Assembly: GCA_020426085.1 (NCBI GenBank)
Contig: JAGQQP010000105.1
Location: 1-10,067, forward strand
Source: Planctomycetaceae bacterium
Lineage (GTDB): Bacteria; Planctomycetota; Planctomycetia; Planctomycetales; Planctomycetaceae
Direction: 5' to 3'
Length of the DNA stretch: 10,067 bases
Positions 1 to 7,223 of this stretch are shown here, piece after piece. Under the pieces are notes generated by a model. It saw only the letters and a list, made by a program, of their open reading frames with translations, had not been told where the DNA came from and made no database searches. The position numbers were made by a program, and so were the translations under genes. Position 1 is the first letter of the stretch; the number at the start of each line of letters is the position of its first letter.

Positions 1-82
1 CGCGGCCTACAAATTCTTCGATCTGTTTGGGTTTGTTTCCGGCCGCTTTCACGATGGTGGGCAGTTCAATATATCGAGGCAT
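1..82 (-). CDS. Probable cupin-domain protein, N-terminal fragment
   Basis: The reverse complement opens with ATG at 82 and reads 27 codons to the window edge without a stop (MPRYIELPTIVKAAGNKPKQ, then IEEFVGR). An AGGA ribosome binding site lies about 7 nt upstream of the ATG. The opening, with its 'xAAGNKPKxIEEFVGR' pattern, resembles small single-domain cupin proteins as I remember them; in those the beta-barrel and its metal-binding histidines come further on, outside this window. The cupin call is therefore a family resemblance and no catalytic residue can be seen. It is transcribed away from the membrane-protein gene at 374, with 291 nt between the two starts. A hairpin at 145-178 lies in its likely leader. 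A TATAAT-like hexamer (98-103, minus strand) is only about 16 nt from the ATG and has no good -35 box, so I do not call it a promoter. Confidence 0.6.
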   Translation of the reverse strand, partial: MPRYIELPTIVKAAGNKPKQIEEFVGR

Positions 83-144
83 TGTGGTTCCTGTTCAATT
101 ATAAAACTCGAAATTCAGCAATCGCGGACGAATCATGATATTGT

Positions 145-178
145 GGTCCCCTTCCCGCATGAACTCCAGAAGGAGACC
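145..178 (-). promoter_or_regulatory. Leader hairpin upstream of the cupin gene
   Basis: Two 10-base arms (145-154 and 169-178) enclose a 14-base loop. On the minus strand the arms are GGTCTCCTTC and GAAGGGGACC, which pair fully with one G-U wobble. On the plus strand the same position is a C-A mismatch. The structure is therefore better formed in a minus-strand transcript, that is, in the leader of the gene starting at 82, about 60 nt downstream. There is no U-tract after it in that direction, so it is not an evident terminator. A regulatory role is inference. Confidence 0.4.
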
Positions 179-373
179 CCCTGTTTTCCGGATTCGAATT
201 CCGAATTGGGAAGCTCAAATCGGATGAGTAGATATTTCACCATGTACAGGCTAGGAATGCCAAGAGTGAATTCTTATCATGATACCAGATTTAGAAAATC
301 AAGCTATTTTTAAACACCTCTGTCATTCTGTTCCTTTCGGACCAACTGATTTCACTTGTTCGGGAGTCAAAAC

Positions 374-916
374 ATGTTGACCAGTTTACTGCTTCCAGTT
401 CTGCTGTCAGCCGTCGCCTTGTTTTTCGCCAGCTTTTTATCGTGGATGGTCGTGCAACTCCACCGGGATGACTGGAAAAAACTAGAGCAGGAAGATGAGT
501 TTCTCAAAACAATGCAGACCCTCAATGTACCTGTCGGAAGTTACATGTTTCCTGGCTGTAAATCGGCTGATGAAATGAAAAGTGAGGAATATCAGGAGAA
601 ATGGAATAAAGGCCCCTGTGGCGTAATGACCGTTTACCCCAAAGTCAACATGGGAAAAAATCTGGGGCTGACTTTTATATTTTTTCTGGTCGTCAGTTTT
701 TCACTCGCTTATCTGGCCACCCTGGCAATTCCGGCTGGAGCAGAATTCAAAGTCGTCTTCCGTTTCATGTCTACCGCCGGACTTCTGACTTTTTTATCAG
801 CTACAATCCAACACGCAATCTGGTTTCACAATCGAATTATCGGACACATTATTGAATCCATCGCATATGCTGTTATCATCGGCGTCATTTTCGGACTGAT
901 GTGGCCCGCTGCTTAA
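374..916 (+). CDS. Conserved four-helix inner-membrane protein, function unknown
   Basis: This is a 180-residue integral membrane protein. I chose ATG at 374 because GGGAG (362-366) lies 7 nt upstream; an in-frame TTG at 356 would add six residues but would put that site inside the gene. Hydrophobic segments are at about residues 4-28, 97-118, 130-150 and 158-178. Between the first two is a polar region of about 65 residues with DDW, GSYMFPGC and KGPCGVMTV, which would form one soluble loop holding two cysteines (61 and 82). The layout (N-terminal helix, 'P.G.YM.P' loop, 'KGP', 'GxNLGL' before helix 2, 'FG.MWP' at the end) resembles an uncharacterised family of about 175 residues that I recall from diverse bacteria. 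I cannot assign a function. The next gene starts 43 nt downstream on the same strand, so the two are probably co-transcribed. Confidence 0.85.
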   Translation: MLTSLLLPVLLSAVALFFASFLSWMVVQLHRDDWKKLEQEDEFLKTMQTLNVPVGSYMFPGCKSADEMKSEEYQEKWNKGPCGVMTVYPKVNMGKNLGLTFIFFLVVSFSLAYLATLAIPAGAEFKVVFRFMSTAGLLTFLSATIQHAIWFHNRIIGHIIESIAYAVIIGVIFGLMWPAA

Positions 917-959
917 CTTCTCTCATTCCTGAAATTATTTCGAAATCTGAGGTATATAA

Positions 960-1496
960 ATGACTGTCTCTCTTCCACTGTCAGGTCAGAAGTTTCTCCT
1001 GTTTACCGGAGAGGACTACGAAGACCTGGAACTCTGGTATCCTAAACTCAGACTGGAAGAAGCAGGCGCAGAAACTACTCTGGCAGGACTTGAAGCGGGA
1101 AAGACCTACCTGGGAAAACATGGGTATCCTTCCGTTTCGGATGTCACCATCGACAGCGTCAACTCAGCTGACTACCAGGGAGTCATCTGTGCCGGCGGCT
1201 GGATGCCCGATAAACTCAGACGATCCGAAAAGGTACTCTCACTTCTGCAGGAATTCCATGAAAGTGATAAACTGATCGCCGCGATCTGCCATGGAGGCTG
1301 GATGCCGATCTCCGCAGGCATCTATTCCGGTGTTAGAGTCACCGGTTCGCCCGGAATCAAAGACGACCTGGTCAACGCAGGCGCTGTCTGGGAAGATGCG
1401 CCCGTAGTTGTCGATCGCCATTTCGTCTGCAGTCGACGTCCCTCTGATCTACCTGAGTTCTGCAGGGGAATCCTCGAAGTTCTCAAAGCGACATAA
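960..1496 (+). CDS. DJ-1/PfpI family protein (class I glutamine amidotransferase-like)
   Basis: The product has 178 residues, slightly longer than the roughly 166 of PfpI. The start is supported by TGAGG (948-952), 7 nt upstream. The nucleophile elbow is AICHGG, with Cys110 and His111. The conserved acidic residue next to the nucleophile is Glu21 in DYEDLELWYP. Other family marks are GKHGYPSVSD (52-61), the oxyanion-side glycines in ICAGGWMP (76-83) and SPGIKDDLVNAGAVW (130-144). Relatives include intracellular proteases and protein or methylglyoxal deglycases, and sequence alone does not separate these. In the Pyrococcus PfpI structure the triad is completed by Glu74 of a neighbouring subunit; from my remembered alignment the matching residue here is Asp84, a conservative change. 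It probably acts in the cytoplasm in stress or carbonyl detoxification, as there is no signal peptide. It follows the membrane-protein gene by 43 nt and faces the giant gene tail-to-tail. Confidence 0.92.
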   Translation: MTVSLPLSGQKFLLFTGEDYEDLELWYPKLRLEEAGAETTLAGLEAGKTYLGKHGYPSVSDVTIDSVNSADYQGVICAGGWMPDKLRRSEKVLSLLQEFHESDKLIAAICHGGWMPISAGIYSGVRVTGSPGIKDDLVNAGAVWEDAPVVVDRHFVCSRRPSDLPEFCRGILEVLKAT

Positions 1497-1592
1497 CGGG
1501 CTAGAGCGCATCACATTTAAGCGTAGCTTCTTGCAAGCTAATATACTTGGGCCAAGAGGCCTTGGAAACGCTACAGTAAAACTGGACACAAT
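1497..1592. other. Convergent intergenic spacer with small inverted repeats
   Basis: These 96 nt separate two converging genes. CTAG occurs at 1501-1504 and again at 1593-1596, where it overlaps the stop codon of the giant gene. A GTAGC/GCTAC pair (1523-1527 and 1570-1574) encloses a small perfect stem, CCAAG-AGGC-CTTGG (1552-1565). Neither strand has a T-tract directly after a strong stem, so I do not call a rho-independent terminator. The spacer could carry a bidirectional transcription end or be one copy of a dispersed intergenic repeat; the window contains no second copy. Confidence 0.3.
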
Positions 1593-4500
1593 CTAGTCAA
1601 AGATTTGCTTTGCCAGCTGTTGCACATCTGCAGCCTGATGTGTCTTCAGTTGCTGCTGCAGTTCAGCATCGATCAACTTCAATAAACGCGATTCCTGTTG
1701 AATTGCCTTCAACAGGGTGACTGCGCGATTCTTCGTTCTAATTAATGCCTGCAGGGCGATTTTCTGATTACGTGCGGTCAATACAGGCAGCGATTCAATC
1801 AGGTCCTCAGTTGCTGCCGCATCATCGACGTCGCCAATCCCACTCACGGCTCCCATCTGCAGTTCGGTATGACCGGCATCACTCAGATACCGTTTCAGCT
1901 GTTTCTGGCAAACGTCATAATCCAACATGGCTACCATTCGCAGCGCATCGTAGCGGGTCCCCCCTTTTACATCAGGGTCGTCGGCCATCTTGACGGCCCA
2001 CTGGAGTGCCTGCTTCCAACGGACCGTCAAGTCCGGCTTGTCTTTCAGTAGAGATTCAACTCTGCTGCGAGGCCAGTCACCGGCAATCGTGATTCCATTA
2101 ATGACTCCCCCTCCAATTACAACAGCTTGCCAACACTCCAGGGATTGATTCTGATCTGGAAGAGATACCTCAAGCAGGCGCATCAGCTCCTCTGCCTGAT
2201 TTCGTTTTCCAACTGCGATCGCGGTACGCCAGATCTCGGGGATATTTCGATATTCATCCGGTGTTCCCACTTTGACTTCTGCGACCAGAGATTTGATCTT
2301 TGCACCAGGCTCTATCTCCTCTGATTTTGAAGATTTTTCACCAGGCAGTACGGGCACCGCGACATTCTGGTTTCCAGTAGAGGCACTGGCCAGGGAAATT
2401 TCAGAAAGAAAGATCCAGCCTTGCTTCCCTGTAAAATCGATACGAACAAACTGTGCCCGCTGTTCGGGAATATTGATTTCAATCGTCCGCCGATCAATCT
2501 CATAAAGTCCCAGCCCATCGGCGTGGTCATCAAAAGTAGAGAACTGATGAGGATTGCCGTACTGTTTGTTATTGTTACTGAAAGAGACCTGAATCGAAGC
2601 TGGGGCATGAATTGATCCCGGCTCATGATTGACTCCATATACGACTCTCAAAGCATTGACTGGCATCTTACGCTGCAGATCAATCACAATCCGTGGCTGT
2701 GCCTCTGTTCCAGCTGATCGAAACCCGACCCACTGACCATCATTAAATCGGTTTGATCCTGTAGCACGATTCACCAGTTTTAAATTTGAAGGATCGTCCG
2801 GGTAATTGAGATCCGGTTTGACTGAACCTGAGTAAGTGTATTTCAAAGGTGCACTGTGTTCCTGCAGAAACACCAGCAAATCTGCCATCGCATCAGGTGG
2901 AATCTCGCGTTCAAGACCTTCTGGCATGAGTGACTTTCCACTGTTACTTAATTCATCCAGCTGCGTTCTGAGAATAGTTTGAATTTTTCCCTGCTGTCCT
3001 TTTAAGGTAATGCTGTTGCTTTGCTCAGACACCAGAATCCCAGTCGTGATGCGACCGTCATCGGTCACTGCCAGATAGGAAGCATAGCGGCCGTCAACCG
3101 CTTTGTTCGGGTCGAGAATGGAAGTCAGTAAAAATGACTTCGACTGATCGGTCAGCGCTGCCAGATCCGGACCGACGACGTGACCTTTCCCGTTCAAACG
3201 ATGGCAGCTGGCACACTGTTTTTCGAACACCAGTCTGCCGCGATCCACGCTTCCCTGCTTCAAATCGATCGAAGCATACTGTTTCAGGATTGCGTCACGA
3301 CTCGCGCTGGTGGCGACGGAAAATAATTTTCTCGCACGCTGCTTGATTTTTTCGTTTTTATGATCAATCAGGGTCTGACGGTTTGTCAAATCAATTTGCG
3401 CGGGTTGAATGACCTTCTGCTCGATTCGATTCAACAGATCCAATGTCGACGTTTCGCGGGAGAGTAACTGACTGATCACCTCGGCCTGTAAAGCAGGGGT
3501 AAATTGCTTCCAGTTATCAAAAACCAGTTCCACCGCAGCAGGACTCTGCGACTGGATCAGGCTTTTCAAGGCTGCCATCTGGATGTTCAACGCTGTTTGA
3601 GGTGACAGCAATTCTGAAACCAGTTCAAGGCTATCCTGGCTTTGATCTACTGACAACACAAACTGTAAGGCAGCGATCCGCACAGACTCCTGTTGTTCTG
3701 TTTCAGCAACCTGATCAGATGCGAGACTGAGAAGCTGCTTTTGTTGCGGCACTTCTTTCTCAACACTCAATTTCTCACGACTATGCAGTGCCTCAGTCAG
3801 CACTGTTAATGCCAGCCATTCCCAGGATTCTGGTTTCTGGTTTTGAACCATACGAGAGGTCAGCGCAGTAGCAACTTGCTTCAGTAACGCAGGGTCCCTG
3901 GTCGCAACCGCCATTTGCAGCAAAGAATGAAACATCGGCATCAATTGCTGTTTGCCTGCGACTCTGGGAAGCAGGCTTATCAGAGCAGTACTCAAACTTG
4001 AGGGTTTAAAACTGGCCAATACGGCCGACCTGAGATAGACGTTTCCCGAATGCTGCTCCAGCAACTCTAAAAGTGCGTTGGTCCCCTCTTGCTCTTTCAC
4101 ATAACCTAACGTATATGCCAACTGAAGTTGTACTGTCAGTTCCTGCTCCCGACCTGCCAGTTCAAGTACGGCCTTCGCCAGCGGTTTCGACTGTTCCAGA
4201 AAAGGCTCCGCCAATCGAAGTACTTCCCGGCGCACATGGGGATTCTGGTCGTTAATAAGAGGCAACAGTATTTCCGGAGTCAGTGACTGTAGTCCTTCTA
4301 AAGTACATAATGCCTGCACTCGGGATTGTGGTAACTCCCCTTCACTGGCAATCTGTAACAAAGAGGAAACCACGGTTTTATCATCACGCAAAATCAGTTC
4401 CTGTTGCACCATATCACGCAGCGTGCCATTCGCACTGCTGAGTAACTGAGAAAGCTCTTTAGCAGGCAGTTGTTTTAGATTGGGGACCGGTTGAAAGGCT

Positions 4501-7025
4501 TGCGCTTTTGCGGAAATACGATAAATCCTGCCGCGCGTCTCACCAGCACGAACGTTTAATTTCTGGACCGCTTCTGGCGAGAGGAACTTGGGATGCTCAA
4601 TCAGATACCGGTACATGTCCACGATCACCAGCGAGCCATCAGGCGCTGTTCTTGCCTGGACGGGTCGAAACCAGTTATCGGTGGATGTTAAAAAATCCCG
4701 TTCCTGTTCATCGGGTGCCCTCAATCCTGAGAAAGTGACCCCCTCTGGTTTTACGACCAGTCGATGCACCAGTTGATTAACGGGCTCACAGACAAACGCA
4801 TTTCCATAGAAAGCGTTACCCAGTTGATTATCCCGATACAGTCCCAGGCCACAGGCAGAGGTCGGACGCCCCCGTTGTCCACTCAGGTGAAACTGAACCA
4901 GTTCCCCCACGGGAAACAACTGATTCGCATTTGCTCCTTTGGGAATCGAAACTTCAGGAGGAGGCGATCCCACAAAAGGATTCTTCTGGAAATAGGATTC
5001 ATTGACCGGGTAATGCACACAGAGGGTGCCGTTACGACATCCGAACCAGTTTCCCCAGTCATCGCGCACGCGTCCCTGCTGGGTTCGGCCACTGACGGGT
5101 TCCAGAACACCGGTCTCAGGTTGAAACCGAAAATCGCGATTCGTCACGTTCACTGTCTGCCCGTTAAAAGACTGAATGATTCCACCAAACAAACCGCCGG
5201 AAGCATAGACCCAGTTATCCAGTCCGGGTGTCAGGCTGTTGACCCGTGCCTGATAATTATGCGTCGCGAATCCAGTCAGAATCTTTTTTTGAAGATCTGC
5301 CTTACCATCACCGGTCGTATCTTCTGCATAAATCACATCGGGAGCCGTACAAACCAGTATCCCCTGCTTCCAGACCATCAATCCTGTCGGAAAAGCCAGA
5401 CCCTCCAGAAACACAGTGGCTTTGTCGTATCTGCCATCCTGATCCAGATCCTCCAGATACTTGACCACCCCACCAGGTTTGTAATTACCATCCATGCCCG
5501 CAGGATAATCGCGCATCTCCACGACCCACAATTTCCCATCGGGTCCAAACTCCACTGCCACCGGATCAACAACCAGTGGTTCCGCGGCGATCACTTCCAC
5601 TTTCAGATCATCTTTCAGATTCATGCGGGATATGGACTCTGCGGGAGTCAATGGTCGTTTGCCTCCGGTACGGCTCACATCATCTGTCGGCTTATAGGAA
5701 TCAGGAATCTGCTGTGAAACGACATCCAGAATCTTTTTCTCCAGCCCAGGTGCGAATGGTCCAGGCAGGTCATACCAGACCATGGCATTTTTTCCTTCAT
5801 ATCCCCCTTCCTCTAAGACCCGTTCTGACGGGATGTAACAGGGAACATCATTCGCATAGGAATTTACCCAGACTTTTGCACCGTGCTTTTGTTTGATTGC
5901 CAGTGAATAATCGACAACGACTTCTCCGCCGAGAAACACTATTGCCAGATCCTCACCAAAAGACCAGGTCTTGATCGGATACTCGACCTGATCTGTTAAC
6001 GCCTCTCCGCGTTTTATACGGTTCAGATTCTTTTTCGCGTGGTAACCGGTAATCCCCGGTTTACCGGCACGCTCTTTCCATTCAGCTTCAGTGGGCTGCG
6101 TCGCCAGCGGCAGTTTGATCTCATCACTATAAGCAGAAAGATTACCAGTAATGTCTGTGAGACCGGTTTTCAGACGCTGTTGTACTCCTGTCGCAACAGC
6201 CTGCCCGTTCACACGCGCGGCTCCCTGATCATCTCCTCTGAACTTCGGATTCTGATCAGCACCACATCCAATCACCACCATCGCCATACATCCAGGAATG
6301 TCTGCTTCGATCCCTTCGACGGCACAGCCAGCCCAGTCACCTGACATAAAAGGAACTCCGCCTAATGTCGTACAGTGACAGGCATAACCCACCAGGATTG
6401 CCCGCGATTTACCTTCCGGACTTTTCACGCATAGAATTGGCAGGTCATAATCATTCGGCCCAGAGATATTTCTGCGATTTTTCGCAAAGGTCGCAGTTCC
6501 GATCCCCCACTCCAGCAACGCTGGCTGAGTGTCTTTGATTGCCTGCTGGGCAACGGACGTTAATTTTAGAATCAGGTCCCTGGTATAATGGTCTACAACT
6601 TCCAGTTCTTTAGCGGAGAGGTCCTTTGTATAAATATTGGGAAGCACTCCGGTCAGCATGGGAGCAGCATGCGTGTGAGTCGAGCAGACCACCAGTCCCG
6701 CTGGTGAGACATTGTGTTCTTCTTTCAGATTAGCGACAACCTGTTTCGTCACCGCAGCAGGTACACCACAATTTTCAACTGAGAGCAGGACATGCGGTTG
6801 TTTCTGTTGATCTAGAATAGCAATCGCCCGAGCCCAGAGTGGTTGTTCGACCCGGTCGATCAGATCTGTCCCGCGCGATGCATATCCATTCAGGAGCACG
6901 GGATAATCAGGGGTAATGTCAATTTTCGCAATGCCGACCTGATAGAATTGTCGATTATCTGCATGACAACTGGAAAAAGAAATCAGTAATAAAATTAGTG
7001 ACAGCACGAAGCGTGTAAGAGGCAT
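1593..7025 (-). CDS. Exported ceramidase-like / PVC dehydrogenase / HEAT / cytochrome c fusion
   Basis: This protein of 1810 residues starts with a signal peptide (about 1-22, cleavage near CHA). The start is supported by GGGGA (7034-7038), 8 nt away. Domains in order: neutral/alkaline-ceramidase-like hydrolase, about 28-440 (STHTHAAP at 115-122, ACHCTT at 215-220, GCGADQNP at 253-260, GGEVVVDY at 366-373); PQQ-dehydrogenase-like propeller of the PVC membrane-bound dehydrogenase type, about 465-840, with Asp-rich loops DLDQDGRYD and DTTGDGKAD; HEAT repeats, about 850-1250; PVC haem-binding domain, about 1260-1390 (CASCH at 1271-1275, likely axial Met1367); discoidin-like beta-sandwich, about 1415-1545; second helical-repeat block, about 1590-1810. 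The family reading implies periplasmic or surface hydrolysis coupled to oxidation, with electrons leaving through haem c. The substrate is unknown, perhaps a sugar-containing polymer or lipid. The divergent XylR-like gene is its probable regulator. The ORF is intact. Confidence 0.93.
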   Translation of the reverse strand: MPLTRFVLSLILLLISFSSCHADNRQFYQVGIAKIDITPDYPVLLNGYASRGTDLIDRVEQPLWARAIAILDQQKQPHVLLSVENCGVPAAVTKQVVANLKEEHNVSPAGLVVCSTHTHAAPMLTGVLPNIYTKDLSAKELEVVDHYTRDLILKLTSVAQQAIKDTQPALLEWGIGTATFAKNRRNISGPNDYDLPILCVKSPEGKSRAILVGYACHCTTLGGVPFMSGDWAGCAVEGIEADIPGCMAMVVIGCGADQNPKFRGDDQGAARVNGQAVATGVQQRLKTGLTDITGNLSAYSDEIKLPLATQPTEAEWKERAGKPGITGYHAKKNLNRIKRGEALTDQVEYPIKTWSFGEDLAIVFLGGEVVVDYSLAIKQKHGAKVWVNSYANDVPCYIPSERVLEEGGYEGKNAMVWYDLPGPFAPGLEKKILDVVSQQIPDSYKPTDDVSRTGGKRPLTPAESISRMNLKDDLKVEVIAAEPLVVDPVAVEFGPDGKLWVVEMRDYPAGMDGNYKPGGVVKYLEDLDQDGRYDKATVFLEGLAFPTGLMVWKQGILVCTAPDVIYAEDTTGDGKADLQKKILTGFATHNYQARVNSLTPGLDNWVYASGGLFGGIIQSFNGQTVNVTNRDFRFQPETGVLEPVSGRTQQGRVRDDWGNWFGCRNGTLCVHYPVNESYFQKNPFVGSPPPEVSIPKGANANQLFPVGELVQFHLSGQRGRPTSACGLGLYRDNQLGNAFYGNAFVCEPVNQLVHRLVVKPEGVTFSGLRAPDEQERDFLTSTDNWFRPVQARTAPDGSLVIVDMYRYLIEHPKFLSPEAVQKLNVRAGETRGRIYRISAKAQAFQPVPNLKQLPAKELSQLLSSANGTLRDMVQQELILRDDKTVVSSLLQIASEGELPQSRVQALCTLEGLQSLTPEILLPLINDQNPHVRREVLRLAEPFLEQSKPLAKAVLELAGREQELTVQLQLAYTLGYVKEQEGTNALLELLEQHSGNVYLRSAVLASFKPSSLSTALISLLPRVAGKQQLMPMFHSLLQMAVATRDPALLKQVATALTSRMVQNQKPESWEWLALTVLTEALHSREKLSVEKEVPQQKQLLSLASDQVAETEQQESVRIAALQFVLSVDQSQDSLELVSELLSPQTALNIQMAALKSLIQSQSPAAVELVFDNWKQFTPALQAEVISQLLSRETSTLDLLNRIEQKVIQPAQIDLTNRQTLIDHKNEKIKQRARKLFSVATSASRDAILKQYASIDLKQGSVDRGRLVFEKQCASCHRLNGKGHVVGPDLAALTDQSKSFLLTSILDPNKAVDGRYASYLAVTDDGRITTGILVSEQSNSITLKGQQGKIQTILRTQLDELSNSGKSLMPEGLEREIPPDAMADLLVFLQEHSAPLKYTYSGSVKPDLNYPDDPSNLKLVNRATGSNRFNDGQWVGFRSAGTEAQPRIVIDLQRKMPVNALRVVYGVNHEPGSIHAPASIQVSFSNNNKQYGNPHQFSTFDDHADGLGLYEIDRRTIEINIPEQRAQFVRIDFTGKQGWIFLSEISLASASTGNQNVAVPVLPGEKSSKSEEIEPGAKIKSLVAEVKVGTPDEYRNIPEIWRTAIAVGKRNQAEELMRLLEVSLPDQNQSLECWQAVVIGGGVINGITIAGDWPRSRVESLLKDKPDLTVRWKQALQWAVKMADDPDVKGGTRYDALRMVAMLDYDVCQKQLKRYLSDAGHTELQMGAVSGIGDVDDAAATEDLIESLPVLTARNQKIALQALIRTKNRAVTLLKAIQQESRLLKLIDAELQQQLKTHQAADVQQLAKQIFD

Positions 7026-7100
7026 TCAATTTTTCCCCATCCAGTAGATTATTTTGCGAGCGAAGCATACCATCCTATCCATCCTCAAACTCAGGTATAC

Positions 7101-7129
7101 TTTTCAAAATAATTAGATTTCTTTAATAT
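7101..7129 (+). promoter_or_regulatory. Weak candidate promoter of the XylR-like gene
   Basis: TTTTCA (7101-7106) and TAATAT (7124-7129) are 17 bp apart on the plus strand. The -10 is reasonable and the -35 is poor. Transcription would start near 7136 and the leader would run through the TGCGACAA repeats, so bound regulator could act as a roadblock. Given the AT-rich local sequence, chance is a real alternative. Confidence 0.2.
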
Positions 7130-7134
7130 CATTC

Positions 7135-7142
7135 GAACGTTC
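7135..7142. promoter_or_regulatory. GAACGTTC palindrome, possible operator
   Basis: This is a perfect 8-bp palindrome in the divergent intergenic region. It lies at the predicted transcription start of the giant gene (minus strand) and a few bases downstream of the weak plus-strand promoter candidate. An 8-bp palindrome can arise by chance, so an operator role is only a suggestion. Confidence 0.2.
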
Positions 7143-7172
7143 AGTGTACCAGCAGCATTCAGGCTGGATCAA
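7143..7172 (-). promoter_or_regulatory. Candidate promoter of the giant gene
   Basis: On the minus strand TTGATC (7167-7172) and TACACT (7143-7148) are separated by 18 bp, an acceptable sigma-70-like pair. The -10 box lies 117 nt from the start codon at 7025, leaving a leader of about 110 nt. The -35 box sits inside a 14-bp inverted repeat, CTGGAT-CA-ATCCAG (7164-7177). Two direct repeats begin 8 bp further upstream (7181 onward), where an AraC-type activator would be expected to touch RNA polymerase. The pair of boxes is not strong, which fits an activator-dependent promoter, but that is inference. Confidence 0.35.
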
Positions 7173-7177
7173 TCCAG
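7164..7177. promoter_or_regulatory. 14-bp inverted repeat over the giant gene's -35 box
   Basis: CTGGAT and ATCCAG are perfect reverse complements separated by CA. The 2-nt gap is too short for an RNA hairpin, so a protein-binding site is the more natural reading. It overlaps the minus-strand TTGATC box and lies 3 bp from the first TGCGACAA repeat. Confidence 0.3.
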
Positions 7178-7180
7178 TGA

Positions 7181-7209
7181 TGCGACAATCTCTTTCAATT
7201 TTGCGACAA
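7181..7209. promoter_or_regulatory. Two direct repeats 21 bp apart, candidate XylR/AraC-type operator
   Basis: TGCGACAA occurs at 7181-7188 and again at 7202-7209, a centre spacing of 21 bp or two helical turns. On the minus strand both copies read TTGTCGCA-N4-TG, so 10 of 14 positions agree. AraC-family dimers, including E. coli AraC (I1-I2) and XylR, bind direct repeats with about this spacing. The pair lies between the XylR-like gene (start at 7224) and the giant gene. Relative to the candidate giant-gene promoter it spans roughly -45 to -73. The second repeat ends 15 nt before the regulator's own start codon, which would suit autoregulation. Confidence 0.5.
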
Positions 7210-7223
7210 CAGAAAACTGATTG

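Noticed and set aside
356..373. TTG start at 356 for the membrane protein
   Set aside because: The GGGAG ribosome binding site (362-366) would be inside the coding sequence, and ATG 374 is correctly spaced from it.
2312..2638. Minus-strand open frame of 108 codons within the discoidin-like region
   Set aside because: It overlaps the giant gene in another frame, has no family resemblance, and the overlapped frame encodes a convincing domain.
4764..5717. Open reading frame of 317 codons on the plus strand inside the giant gene
   Set aside because: It is exactly codon-aligned with the minus-strand gene, so its stops would appear only where the gene uses TTA, CTA or TCA. Avoidance of those codons in the dehydrogenase domain explains the open frame, and its translation has no recognisable domain, whereas the minus strand is clearly coding.
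6957..7025. Lipoprotein signal in the giant protein (ISFSSC)
   Set aside because: The residues before Cys20 do not fit a lipobox well (Phe at -3), while a type I cleavage after CHA is acceptable. It remains a minor alternative.
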